This document shows, piece after piece, positions 1 through 8,371 of a stretch of 24,495 bases of DNA. Source of the DNA: Saprospiraceae bacterium UBA7328 (GTDB lineage Bacteria; Bacteroidota; Bacteroidia; Chitinophagales; Saprospiraceae); NCBI GenBank assembly GCA_002471345.1, contig DKPS01000282.1:1-24495 (forward strand), in the 5' to 3' direction. A program made the position numbers and the translations under genes. The stretch's first letter is position 1. Every line of letters begins with the position of its first letter. Under the pieces are notes generated by a model. It saw only the letters and a program-made list of their open reading frames with translations. It made no database searches and had not been told where the DNA came from.

Positions 1-2
1 TA

Positions 3-1061
3 TTTATAGGCATATTTCTCATCACACATAGAAAGGGTAATCGGCGTAACAACATGCTCTTGGGTATTATTTTTATCCTGATCGCATGGAATATGGGAGA
101 ACTTACACTTCAAATAAATAGTGTCTCAGTCAAATGGAGGTTCCTACAATATATTGATGATGGTTTTTTTCTTGTCTATGGCCCCTTATTTTATCTATAT
201 GGACATGGTGTTATTTTTAAAGATTTCAAATTATCTAGAAAAGATGCCTTGCATCTCATACCCTACTTGTTGTTTACGATTTTCCTCGGATACTTTAGAA
301 ACCTTACACCATCTAGCATCTCGGAGGAGATCATTAATACGGACTTGCCTTGGCAGTTTTATTTAATAAGTACTTTTATGTATGTCCATCTATTTGTTTA
401 CCTCGGACTTACATATCATTCTCTTTCTAAGTATCGCAAGATTATTAAGAGTAAATATTCTCAAATAGATCAAATCAATCTGTCTTGGATGAGCTTTTCT
501 CTTTCCACCTTTGGCCTGTTGGCTTTTGTGTCTCTGATTCAAAATTTCATAGCCTTAACAGAAAACATTTTGGCGTTTATGGTCACCTTAATCATTTTGC
601 TCATTTTTATCTTTTACTTCGTCAATAGGGTTATCCTCAAGGCACTTCGGCAGCCTGAAATATTTGCAGGTATTGCTCAAAATGAAACGACCAAATACCA
701 AGGATCGAATTTGACACCAATTCAAATAGAAGACTACAAAAACCAAATATTGATTTTCCTCAGAACTGAAAAACCTTTTTTGAACCCTCAAGTGAGTATT
801 ACCGATTTGTCTAAGGAGCTATCTATATCTTCTAAACACCTGTCACAGGTCATCAATCAATCGTTCGGAAAAAACTTTTTTGATTTTATTAATTCATACA
901 GAATTCAAGAAGTCCAACGCATCTTGAAAGAATCTGTGGATGAGAAGCTGATAGTTCTAGAGGCAATGTACCAATCAGGGTTCAATTCTAAATCTTCATT
1001 CAATACTGCCTTTAAAAAAGAAACTGGTCAGACACCTTCTGAATTCCGAAAAACAATTTGA
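3..1061 (+). CDS. AraC family transcriptional regulator with N-terminal membrane domain, 5'-truncated by window edge
   Basis: The protein combines an N-terminal multi-pass membrane region with a C-terminal AraC-type helix-turn-helix domain, so it probably senses a signal at the inner membrane and regulates transcription. Counting from the first in-window ATG (base 54), hydrophobic segments lie at roughly 1-20, 40-60, 65-85, 100-125, 145-170 and 172-192. The AraC domain covers about 235-335 and ends with the usual pattern (SGFNSKSSFNTAFKKETG, then TPSEFRK). The frame stays open upstream of base 54 to the window edge, and those codons (FIGIFLITHRKGNRRNN) match the first helix and basic loop common in this family. 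The true start is therefore outside the window and ATG 54 is probably internal. The coordinates mark the first complete in-frame codon. Its ligand and targets cannot be told; the CPBP protease gene follows 85 bases later on the same strand. Confidence 0.85.
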   Translation, partial: FIGIFLITHRKGNRRNNMLLGIIFILIAWNMGELTLQINSVSVKWRFLQYIDDGFFLVYGPLFYLYGHGVIFKDFKLSRKDALHLIPYLLFTIFLGYFRNLTPSSISEEIINTDLPWQFYLISTFMYVHLFVYLGLTYHSLSKYRKIIKSKYSQIDQINLSWMSFSLSTFGLLAFVSLIQNFIALTENILAFMVTLIILLIFIFYFVNRVILKALRQPEIFAGIAQNETTKYQGSNLTPIQIEDYKNQILIFLRTEKPFLNPQVSITDLSKELSISSKHLSQVINQSFGKNFFDFINSYRIQEVQRILKESVDEKLIVLEAMYQSGFNSKSSFNTAFKKETGQTPSEFRKTI

Positions 1062-1071
1062 GTAATGCGTA

Positions 1072-1087
1072 CGACATCCTGATGTCG
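1072..1087. repeat. Short perfect inverted repeat after the AraC gene
   Basis: CGACATC, a 2-base centre and GATGTCG form a perfect 7-bp inverted repeat ten bases after the regulator's stop. It could be the stem of a weak transcription terminator (a TTTT run follows after a few bases) or a dyad operator for the next gene. The loop is too tight for a classical terminator, so the role is uncertain. Confidence 0.35.
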
Positions 1088-1146
1088 GTCGATTTTAGTC
1101 ATGCATCATTGGATATTAGCTGTATTAATAAGAAATATCGAATATC

Positions 1147-2022
1147 ATGCAGCAGCTAAAAATTTCAAGTTACCCTTCAAATTCTTTAGGACGATTATGG
1201 ATGAAAATTCCTCTAGTCATCCGTTCAATTTTAATTGGTTTTGGTGTCAGTACAATAGGGGTTAGTATTTGGGCTGTCCTTGTAATGAATATTCCTGGAT
1301 CATGGTCTGTTTTGCTTATGGCTATCATTTTGATTTTTTACTGGATGTATTTCAGTGGTAAATGGGCTCCATCAAATACACAAGAGTTTCGTCGCATTTG
1401 TATACGAAGAATAAAGCTCAAAAGATCGGTATGGGTCTTGGGATTGTGTGCTGCTTTTTTAATAGCTCTTCTTCTCAATACTGGTCTAATGTTAACGTTT
1501 CGAATAGTTGAATTTCAGCCTGAAGTATTTAAAAATTTAAGTCTTATCAATGACCTCTCACCTTTACTTTCATGGTCAATTATTATAGGTGTATCGATGA
1601 CAGCAGGTGTATGTGAAGAAATTGGTTATCGAGGATATTTGCAAAAACCACTAGAGCTAAAATATGGACCTGTTGTCGCCATTTTTATTTCTACGATAAT
1701 CTTCCTTGTCATTCATATTCATCAGGCTTGGTTGATTAGTATTTTGGTGCCAGCCTTCATAATTTCATTCATGATCGGCTATCTAGCTTATGCCACCAAT
1801 TCACTTTTACCAGGTATTATTGCTCATGTTTCTTGGGATATAGTAATGTCATCTTATTGGTGGTCTGATGTAATTGGCACTTTTGAGTACAAGCCTATTA
1901 GCATGACAGGTATAGATAGTCACTTTTTTATTATTGTTTCTGTGGTTCTTCTTTCTATTTTATTATTCATAGTCGTCATTAGAAAATTATTGAAACTGAA
2001 AATGCAGAATTCCGTTGAGTAG
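1147..2022 (+). CDS. CPBP family intramembrane metalloprotease (CAAX protease / Abi family)
   Basis: This is a polytopic inner-membrane protein of the CPBP (CAAX prenyl protease 2-like, Abi) family, glutamate-dependent intramembrane proteases. The three family motifs are present: EEIGYR at about residues 157-162, the FxxxH-type motif with H190 and H192 in FLVIHIHQ, and the third motif with H227 in IAHVSWD. About seven hydrophobic segments span residues 20-280. At 291 residues it has normal length. The start at 1147 is taken because it gives an intact N-terminus, but ATG 1201 (MKIPLVIRS) is a reasonable alternative. Bacterial members have been linked to bacteriocin self-immunity and to protein processing, but the substrate here is unknown. 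No bacteriocin-like or prenyl-processing partner is adjacent. Confidence 0.85.
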   Translation: MQQLKISSYPSNSLGRLWMKIPLVIRSILIGFGVSTIGVSIWAVLVMNIPGSWSVLLMAIILIFYWMYFSGKWAPSNTQEFRRICIRRIKLKRSVWVLGLCAAFLIALLLNTGLMLTFRIVEFQPEVFKNLSLINDLSPLLSWSIIIGVSMTAGVCEEIGYRGYLQKPLELKYGPVVAIFISTIIFLVIHIHQAWLISILVPAFIISFMIGYLAYATNSLLPGIIAHVSWDIVMSSYWWSDVIGTFEYKPISMTGIDSHFFIIVSVVLLSILLFIVVIRKLLKLKMQNSVE

Positions 2023-2099
2023 GAATCACGATGATATATACCAAGAGAATATATATTCCATATTTTAAATAAAAATAGCAACAACAGTTACGGTGCTCG

Positions 2100-2130
2100 A
2101 AAAATGAATTTTGATTCTTAGTCATTTTTT
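2100..2130 (+). terminator. Weak AT-rich hairpin with T run, possible terminator of the CPBP gene
   Basis: AAAAATGA (2100-2107) and TCATTTTT (2122-2129) are perfect inverted arms around a 14-base loop, and the right arm itself ends in a run of six T. The stem is almost all A-T pairs, so its stability is doubtful. It sits between the CPBP stop (2022) and the next start (2194), where a terminator would be expected. Confidence 0.3.
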
Positions 2131-2157
2131 ATTTTCGAATTAATTCTGATAAAAGGA

Positions 2158-2187
2158 AGTTGATTAGTTATTTTAGAAATATCAACT
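2158..2187 (+). repeat. Inverted repeat directly upstream of the lipoprotein start
   Basis: AGTTGAT (2158-2164) and ATCAACT (2181-2187) are perfect inverted arms. With one bulged A, the pairing extends to GG/CC outside them. The right arm ends six bases before the ATG at 2194. It could be a 5'-leader hairpin limiting ribosome access or a DNA operator; the sequence does not decide. Confidence 0.35.
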
Positions 2188-2193
2188 CCTAAC

Positions 2194-3507
2194 ATGAAAG
2201 CAGGACGGATATTTTTAATCTTCATCAGCATCATCGCTTTAAATTCCTGTTCGTTTGAACAAGGGAAGAAAGGCGATTCTGTGGAAAACTTCCTTTCCTC
2301 AATTTTAAAAACACATAGAATAAGTAGCAATCATTATTCAGAAATTGTCACTGATTCTTTGGGTCATTCTTATATCGCATCATTTGCGAAAAAATCAGAT
2401 AACCGAGACTATGTACAGATTATCAAATTAGATCATGATGGGGTAGTATTATGGATAAAAGGAGGAAGATATAAAGGTAGGTCAACTGCAATATCTCTAT
2501 CAAATAATGGAAACATTTTAGTGACGGGATGGGCAGATAGTATTTTGGACTTTGATGGATTCAGAATAGAAGAAGAGGACAATGCTAAAGTTTTTGTAGC
2601 CGAGTTAGATCATAATGGAAGATGTTTGAATATGATGACCTTTAAAAGTGATGGAGTATTCAATATTCGTTCCAATAACAAAGGCCTAATCTTGGTCTCT
2701 GGGGCATGTAATTCTGACAACAGGTTTGGAAAATTTGAACTTAACGATGAATCAAAGAAATGTAAGTACTTCATTGGAATGTTAGATGATGAGTTGAATT
2801 TTATTTGGGTAAAATCAGTTGATTACCAAATAGTTAGAATTAAGAACTATCAAGACGATTTCTACATATCTGGAAAGTTTAATACTAAGATGACGGCGGA
2901 CACTTTGTCTCTTTATACCTCAAGTGACATGGATGAAGATGGATATGTTTTTAAAATGAATTATAAAGGAAAGGTAGCCTGGGCTCATCAATTTGGATTG
3001 AAAAATGCTCCTTTAGAGTATGCTACATCAAAAGAAAGCGGAGGTGATATTGCTTTTGCAAAAAATGGGGATGTGCTGGTATCTGCTGTTATTAACTCAG
3101 AATTTAGAATTGATCAAAACACTCTAAATGTTTTCAGATTTGGCAAACATGGAAATAGGGTTGAAAAATTTGAACTCGAAGGAGGGATGACCACTTCTAT
3201 AAGTACATTAAATGTCGATGTCAATGATAACATTTGGATCACAGGTAATAAGGCATTAAATGAAATTCCATCTATTCAAGGAAATCAGAACAACTATTCT
3301 TTTATCTCTCAGTATAGTTCAGACTTCGATAAGATTAGAGATATTGAAATTTCACATGGAAAAAATATGATTTTTAGATCTTCTTATTATAAGGATAGCA
3401 CTCTCCGATACACGGGTCATTTTCAAGGACAATTAAAGATTGACAAAGATTCTTTGACTAATGATGGGGAACATGAGATGTTTCTATATCAAAGGAAGGT
3501 AGACTAG
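2194..3507 (+). CDS. Lipoprotein with beta-propeller-like (SBBP-type) repeats, function unknown
   Basis: I recognise the architecture but not a named family member. Residues 1-20 are a lipoprotein signal peptide with lipobox LNSC, giving an acylated Cys20 and so a membrane or surface lipoprotein. The rest is built of repeated units of about 50-60 residues, each with a hydrophobic strand, a 'D.DG...W' element and a 'G.....V.G' element: LDHDGVVLWIKGG, ILVTGWADS, LDHNGRCLNM, MNYKGKVAWAHQFG, IWITGNK. This is the pattern of seven-bladed-beta-propeller-repeat (SBBP) proteins, frequent among Bacteroidota exported proteins. There is no C-terminal type IX secretion sorting domain; the protein ends soon after the last repeat. 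It stands alone between the CPBP gene and the gld operon. A scaffold or binding role is inference only. Confidence 0.75.
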   Translation: MKAGRIFLIFISIIALNSCSFEQGKKGDSVENFLSSILKTHRISSNHYSEIVTDSLGHSYIASFAKKSDNRDYVQIIKLDHDGVVLWIKGGRYKGRSTAISLSNNGNILVTGWADSILDFDGFRIEEEDNAKVFVAELDHNGRCLNMMTFKSDGVFNIRSNNKGLILVSGACNSDNRFGKFELNDESKKCKYFIGMLDDELNFIWVKSVDYQIVRIKNYQDDFYISGKFNTKMTADTLSLYTSSDMDEDGYVFKMNYKGKVAWAHQFGLKNAPLEYATSKESGGDIAFAKNGDVLVSAVINSEFRIDQNTLNVFRFGKHGNRVEKFELEGGMTTSISTLNVDVNDNIWITGNKALNEIPSIQGNQNNYSFISQYSSDFDKIRDIEISHGKNMIFRSSYYKDSTLRYTGHFQGQLKIDKDSLTNDGEHEMFLYQRKVD

Positions 3508-3630
3508 CCAAATTTTTTTGACAAAAATTTAACCCGAACATTTTTCTAAAAAAACTTCAAATTATTTTCTTTGTACCTGAATTCAAAATATTAAGTCTAT
3601 ATAACCCATCCAAAAAGTTACTTTTAGATT

Positions 3631-4548
3631 ATGAATATAGAAGTCAAAAACCTCAGTAAGGCATATGGTCCTCAACTTGCTGTGGACAATATTTCCTTTT
3701 CTGTAAAAACAGGTGAAATACTTGGTTTTCTTGGACCAAATGGTGCTGGTAAAACTACTACCATGAAAATGATCACTAATTATATCCAATTTGATAATGG
3801 TGATGTAGAAATCCAAGGGGCTACCGTTCAGAATGGAACATTCAGAAAAAACATAGGATATCTCCCTGAGCACAATCCCATATATGAAGATATGCCTGTG
3901 ATGGATTATCTTAAGTATTGTGCAGAGTTACAAGGAGTAGCGACCTCTCTAGTTCCTTCACGCATAGCTGAAATGGTTAAGCTTTGTGGATTAAATGCTG
4001 AAAAACATAAAAAAATCGGAGAGCTTTCAAAAGGGTATAGACAAAGAGTAGGACTTGCTCAAGCAATGATTCACGACCCTGAAATTCTCATTTTGGACGA
4101 ACCTACTACTGGACTTGATCCTAATCAGATTGTTGAGATCAGAGAATTGATAAAAAGAATAGGCAGAGAGAAAACAGTAATTCTTAGCACTCATATTTTA
4201 CCTGAAGTAGAAGCGACTTGTGATCGAATATTGATCATTAATAAAGGTAAGATTGTTGCTGACGGGACAGCTGATACTTTAAGAAAACAGGCATCAGGAA
4301 ATGTCATTACACGATTGCAAATCCAAGGTGCACCACTGGAAAATATAATTGAAAAATTGAGAGCAATTCCTGGATGCAAAGATATATTGCCAGTAGAACC
4401 TGACACCAATAGATTGGAGGTACAATCCGATCATAATATCAGCGAAGTCATATTCAGGACTGCAGTAAAAAATAAATGGATCATTACTGAATTGATTCCA
4501 GTAGAGACTAAGCTGGAGGATATATTCAGAGATCTCACATTAAACTGA
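3631..4548 (+). CDS. gldA: Gliding motility ABC transporter ATP-binding protein GldA
   Basis: This is the ATPase of the GldAFG ABC transporter, which is associated with gliding motility in Bacteroidota. Visible motifs are Walker A GPNGAGKTT (residues 35-43), the Q-loop region GYLPEHNPIY (76-85, with Pro-Glu as in many ABC-2 ATPases), signature LSKGYRQR (132-139), Walker B ILILDE (152-157), D-loop TTGLDP and the H-loop in LSTHIL. The last roughly 80 residues form the C-terminal extension usual in DrrA/GldA-like ATPases. The length (305 residues) is normal. The gldF start lies 13 bases after its stop, and gldG and a DUF4340 gene follow, so all four genes are probably one transcript. Assignment to GldA rather than a generic ABC-2 ATPase rests mainly on these neighbours. 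Confidence 0.92.
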   Translation: MNIEVKNLSKAYGPQLAVDNISFSVKTGEILGFLGPNGAGKTTTMKMITNYIQFDNGDVEIQGATVQNGTFRKNIGYLPEHNPIYEDMPVMDYLKYCAELQGVATSLVPSRIAEMVKLCGLNAEKHKKIGELSKGYRQRVGLAQAMIHDPEILILDEPTTGLDPNQIVEIRELIKRIGREKTVILSTHILPEVEATCDRILIINKGKIVADGTADTLRKQASGNVITRLQIQGAPLENIIEKLRAIPGCKDILPVEPDTNRLEVQSDHNISEVIFRTAVKNKWIITELIPVETKLEDIFRDLTLN

Positions 4549-4561
4549 TAATCAACAAATT

Positions 4562-5281
4562 ATGAAACAAAGTTGGATAATAGCCAAAAAAGAGCTCAAC
4601 TCTTATTTTGATTCTCTGGTGGCTTATATTCTTATAGTTATATTCCTTGCTTTTACAGGATTTTTTACCTGGATAAGTGGTAATGGCGATGTGTTTTTTA
4701 GGAAACAAGCAGATCTGAATGTCTTCTTTCAGACGGCAATGTGGACCTTGTTTTTCTTCATTCCGGCTATTACCATGAGGATGATAGCGGAGGAGAAAAA
4801 GACGGGTACTATAGAGTTGCTTTTGACTAAAAATATTAGTGGTCTTAATCTTATAATGGGTAAGTTTTTGGCGGCTTTAATATTAGTCGCTATTGCACTA
4901 GGATTTACTGTGGTTTATTATATTTCAGTAAGCCGATTGGGCAATTTTGACCACGGAGCTACTCTATGTGGCTATCTAGGACTGCTGTTAATGAGTGCTG
5001 CATTTATAGGGATAGGGTTATTTGCAAGTAGCCTTACTAATAATCAGATCGTTGCTTTTCTTTTGGCCTTGATTATTGGAGTCGTATTCATGTTCGTTTT
5101 TGACATATTGGCAAGTACAAGTACGGGATGGATAGGAGAGCTTTTTTCTACACTCAGTATTAATGAACATTATCAATCCATATCTCGTGGAGTGATAGAT
5201 AGTAAGGATGTAATCTACTTTTTATCCCTTGCTTTTCTCGGAGTGGTATTATCAGAATATATGATTTCAAAAAGACGCTAG
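4562..5281 (+). CDS. gldF: Gliding motility ABC transporter permease GldF
   Basis: GldF is the ABC-2 type permease subunit that pairs with GldA. The 239-residue protein has about six membrane segments (roughly 15-40, 58-78, 98-122, 135-155, 163-187 and 216-235). It has the characteristic cytoplasmic stretch MRMIAEEKKTGTIELLLTK (about 77-95), which in ABC-2 permeases marks the coupling helix that contacts the ATPase. The length matches known GldF proteins (about 240 residues). It lies 13 bases after gldA and only 2 bases before gldG, so translational coupling is likely. In Flavobacterium johnsoniae the Gld ABC transporter was found by gliding mutants; what it transports is not established. Confidence 0.92.
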   Translation: MKQSWIIAKKELNSYFDSLVAYILIVIFLAFTGFFTWISGNGDVFFRKQADLNVFFQTAMWTLFFFIPAITMRMIAEEKKTGTIELLLTKNISGLNLIMGKFLAALILVAIALGFTVVYYISVSRLGNFDHGATLCGYLGLLLMSAAFIGIGLFASSLTNNQIVAFLLALIIGVVFMFVFDILASTSTGWIGELFSTLSINEHYQSISRGVIDSKDVIYFLSLAFLGVVLSEYMISKRR

Positions 5282-5283
5282 AG

Positions 5284-6777
5284 ATGAAAAATTTGACACG
5301 AATACTTTTATTGGCTGGCATTCTACTTTTAATCAATCTGTTATCTAGACAGTTTTTCTTTAGGATTGATGCCACAAAAGATAAACAATATACACTCAGT
5401 AGTGCGACTAAAAATATCCTGAAGGATATGGAAGAACCTGTATCTATCACAGCTTATTTCACCAAAGACCTTCCTGCTCAGTATGCCAAAAACTATACTG
5501 ATCTGAGGGACTTGTTGATTGAATATAATACTCGATCTGGAGGTATGTTAGATTATGAGTTTATAGATCCAGAGGGAAATGATGAGATCAAACAGGAAGC
5601 AATGCAAAATGGTATAGCACCTTTGTTGATCAATGTGAGAGAGAAAGATAAAGTGGTTCAGAAGAATGCATTCATGGGAGCAATTGTGAGTAGTGGGGAC
5701 AATAAGGATGTAATCAATTATTTTCCACCAGGAGGTGCTGTCGAGTATCAGTTGACCACATCAATTAAGAAAGTTGTCAGTATAGAAAAACCTACTGTGG
5801 CTATTTCTCAAGGCTTTGGAAGCCCTCCATTTCAAGAGCTGCAACTGTTACAGCAGTCTATGCAGATATTGTACAATGTGACCTCTATTGATTTGAGTAG
5901 TGGTGAAGATATTGATCCTTCCATAAGATGTATTGCAATTATTAATCCTGCAGATTCTATACCATCATATGCCCTTGACAAATTGGATGATTATATATCA
6001 AAAGGAGGAAATGTAGCTGTTGCTTATAACAATGTGACCGGTGATTTTCAATCCATGCAAGGAGGTGTGCTGAATACTGGAATATCTAATTGGTTATTGA
6101 CTAAAGGGGTAGCTGTGAATAAAGACTTTGTTTTAGATGCAAGTGCGGCTAGTGTAACTGTCCAACAAAGACAAGGTTTCTTCACTGTTAATTCTCAAGT
6201 AGAGTTTCCATTTTTTCCAATGATCAAGGTATTTGAAGAACACCCTATTACTAAAGGGATAGAGCAAGTGGCTTTTCAAATGGTGAGTTCTATTGATGCC
6301 TCTGGGAATAATAATTATTCTTTCACTCCATTGATCAAGACTTCTCAAAATACAGCCGTACAAAGTCCCCCAATAGTTTTTGAAATTCAAAGGCAATGGA
6401 GACAAGGCGACTTTCCTGATGGCCCTCAGACGATAGCTGGAGTAATATCGCCAATAACGGATAGCCCTGAAGGAAGTATCGTGGTGTTTAGTGATGGAGA
6501 TTTCATAATGGGAGCACAGAGTAGAGGGCAAACTCCTGATAACATTAGTCTTTTTGCTAATGCTATAGACTTTTTATCTGATGATACTGGGCTTATTGAC
6601 CTAAGGACAAAAGGTGTAGCATCTAGACCTATTAAGGACATGGAAGAGGCAGATATGACAAGAGTGAAATGGATCAATTTTGGATTGCCAATACTTCTTG
6701 TACTAATTCTTGGCTTTGTAAGATATCAGAGAGGGCAGAGGTTAAGAATGAAGAGAATGACACAGAATTTTTCATAA
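5284..6777 (+). CDS. gldG: Gliding motility ABC transporter accessory/substrate-binding protein GldG
   Basis: GldG is the third component of the Gld ABC transporter. It has an N-terminal membrane anchor (about 5-23), then a large extracytoplasmic domain opening with RIDATKDKQYTLSSATKNIL, a conserved N-terminal motif of GldG and related ABC_transp_aux proteins. A C-terminal helix (about 462-480, FGLPILLVLILGFV) precedes a short basic tail (RYQRGQRLRMKRM). At 497 residues it is slightly shorter than Flavobacterium GldG. The start lies 2 bases after the gldF stop. The extracytoplasmic part contains the DUF4350-like region common to these proteins. Its molecular role is unclear in all species known to me. 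Confidence 0.9.
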   Translation: MKNLTRILLLAGILLLINLLSRQFFFRIDATKDKQYTLSSATKNILKDMEEPVSITAYFTKDLPAQYAKNYTDLRDLLIEYNTRSGGMLDYEFIDPEGNDEIKQEAMQNGIAPLLINVREKDKVVQKNAFMGAIVSSGDNKDVINYFPPGGAVEYQLTTSIKKVVSIEKPTVAISQGFGSPPFQELQLLQQSMQILYNVTSIDLSSGEDIDPSIRCIAIINPADSIPSYALDKLDDYISKGGNVAVAYNNVTGDFQSMQGGVLNTGISNWLLTKGVAVNKDFVLDASAASVTVQQRQGFFTVNSQVEFPFFPMIKVFEEHPITKGIEQVAFQMVSSIDASGNNNYSFTPLIKTSQNTAVQSPPIVFEIQRQWRQGDFPDGPQTIAGVISPITDSPEGSIVVFSDGDFIMGAQSRGQTPDNISLFANAIDFLSDDTGLIDLRTKGVASRPIKDMEEADMTRVKWINFGLPILLVLILGFVRYQRGQRLRMKRMTQNFS

Positions 6778-6829
6778 GGTGATCTATTTTCAGTTGACCT
6801 TTGATTATTGAGAAATTAAAAATTAAGAG

Positions 6830-7753
6830 ATGAATAATAAAACTTTAGCCATAGTCTTGGGTGTGTTGGTGGCCGTGTTTGCTATAAGCCAGTTTACAGG
6901 TTCAAATAAAAGTCGAAGTTTTGACCCCAATGTTTTAACATTGGATGAAGGATCTGTTGATGCTCTAGAGGTGACTCTGGCAGGGGGGAGTACTTCATTG
7001 TTGAGTAAAAAAGAGGGACAATGGTACGTCAGTAACGGAAGCCAAGAATTTCTTGCTGATGAGTTTGCTGTTACCTCAGTATTAGGAGAATTAGAATCTG
7101 TGAAGGCAAAAAAAGTAGTAGCTAGATCTGAAGAGAAAGCAGTTGGATTTGAAACTAATGAAGCTGCGGCAACTCGAATTGTAGCAAAACGTGGAAATGA
7201 GGTATTGGCTGATGTGAATATTGGGAGATTTAGCTTTGATCAGCAGAGTAGACAACCCATTTCATATATCAAGAAATCTAATGAAGAGGAAACTTACCTG
7301 GTTCAGAGTTTTTTAGCTATGTCAATGAAAAAAGACTTTAATAGTCTAAGGGACAAATCTTTTTTAGCGCTCAATAAAGCGGATATTCAAGTGCTTCAAA
7401 TAAGTACACCTATCAGCGACATGTCAATAAGCCTGAATGGGAATAATTGGGAAACTAAAGATGGAATTGCATTGGACAGTTCAGGTGTTCAAAAGTTTTT
7501 AGATGGATTAGCAGATTTAAAAGGGACTACTTTTAGTGAAGGGGCAGATTCAGGATTGGCAGATTATTCAATGACGGTCAGTTTAAAAGATGGAACTCAG
7601 TCTACAATCACGGCTTCAAAAATTGAAGAGGATAATTATATACTTTATAGTAGTGCTCATCCGCAGAATGTATTTGAGAGTAACCAAACAGGATTGTTTA
7701 AAAAAGTATTTACAGATTTGGAGCATCTCCTTGTCGTGACAGGTGATCTTTAG
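6830..7753 (+). CDS. DUF4340 domain-containing protein, fourth gene of the gld operon
   Basis: This 307-residue protein has an N-terminal membrane anchor (residues 4-22, TLAIVLGVLVAVFAISQF) followed by an extracytoplasmic domain of the DUF4340 type. Recognisable features are the opening strand, the 'GQWYVSNG' turn, alternating beta-strand repeats, and a second copy of the pattern from about residue 175 onward ('FLALNKADIQVLQIS', then 'NNWETKDG'). The gene begins 52 bases after gldG on the same strand. DUF4340 genes often follow GldG-like genes, and some proteins fuse the two, which suggests an accessory subunit of the same transporter. That role is inferred from position and family co-occurrence, not from a known activity. 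Confidence 0.8.
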   Translation: MNNKTLAIVLGVLVAVFAISQFTGSNKSRSFDPNVLTLDEGSVDALEVTLAGGSTSLLSKKEGQWYVSNGSQEFLADEFAVTSVLGELESVKAKKVVARSEEKAVGFETNEAAATRIVAKRGNEVLADVNIGRFSFDQQSRQPISYIKKSNEEETYLVQSFLAMSMKKDFNSLRDKSFLALNKADIQVLQISTPISDMSISLNGNNWETKDGIALDSSGVQKFLDGLADLKGTTFSEGADSGLADYSMTVSLKDGTQSTITASKIEEDNYILYSSAHPQNVFESNQTGLFKKVFTDLEHLLVVTGDL

Positions 7754-7779
7754 ACTTTTTAAGGTTTAGAAGTCCAAAG
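7748..7779 (+). repeat. Imperfect inverted repeat at the end of the gld operon
   Basis: CTTT-A-GACTT (7748-7757) and AAGTC-C-AAAG (7770-7779) form an imperfect stem-loop with one internal mismatch, overlapping the DUF4340 stop codon. No T run follows on the + strand, so I do not call it a terminator. It may stabilise the 3' end of the operon mRNA. The spacer that follows, up to 7921, holds nothing else I can recognise. Confidence 0.3.
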
Positions 7780-7921
7780 ATTAAATCAAAAGAACAGATA
7801 CCAAACTTATTGGCATGGCTAAAGAATAAAATATCGCCAAGGTCTTTTCTAGTTAAAATTGGAAAATTTTAGATGGTCGAATACTCGGTAATAGATGAAG
7901 CCCTTAAGCTATGGTTAGTAT

Positions 7922-8371
7922 CTAATCCAACAATCTCCTATGATAATTGATCTGCCCCAGATGATAGGTCAAATGGGAGCAAAGGTGCATGAGAAACAAG
8001 GAAGTTTTGATTGGACCAAATGACATCACAATAGGAAATTCATTCTCCAAATCTTCTTGAGATATGGATGGGACTACATTCTTTAGCATTGCAATCGTTT
8101 CATCTGTCTTTTGTAACATCTCATCTCGAGGTACATCCTTAAGGCCGAACTCATCTTCTCTTTGTCTGATGTAACCAGTATTGCCCAATTCAGCTCCGAT
8201 AAAAGCATTAAGATTGCCTACTAAGTGGAGGCAGAGGTTACCTGCCGAATTAGAGATATCTGATTTGACAAGCCATAAGTTTTCTTCCTTTTTATAGCTG
8301 CTTATTTCTTCTTTTAGTTTTTGAAGATCTCTGGTAAGAAGAGTAAGAATAGAATTTGTAAATGATGACAT
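7922..8371 (-). CDS. DinB-like (DUF1572) putative metal-dependent four-helix protein
   Basis: The 149-residue protein resembles the DinB/YfiT-like superfamily, four-helix bundles that bind a divalent metal through three histidines and often act as thiol-dependent transferases or stress proteins. The first His lies in NLCLHLVGNLNAFIGAELG (near residue 50). The others are in the C-terminal helix, HLCSHLTYHLGQINYHRRLL, with the HLxYHxGQIxxxR pattern typical of the family. The gene is minus strand, convergent with the gld operon. Its ATG directly abuts the stop codon of the upstream 72-residue gene, so the two are probably translationally coupled. The substrate is unknown. Confidence 0.8.
   Translation of the reverse strand: MSSFTNSILTLLTRDLQKLKEEISSYKKEENLWLVKSDISNSAGNLCLHLVGNLNAFIGAELGNTGYIRQREDEFGLKDVPRDEMLQKTDETIAMLKNVVPSISQEDLENEFPIVMSFGPIKTSLFLMHLCSHLTYHLGQINYHRRLLD

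Noticed and set aside
3508..3630. TTGACA-like promoter near 3518 upstream of gldA
   Set aside because: No acceptable -10 partner is at the right spacing, and Bacteroidota housekeeping promoters do not use the TTGACA consensus; a TTTCTTTG near 3565 also lacks its partner.
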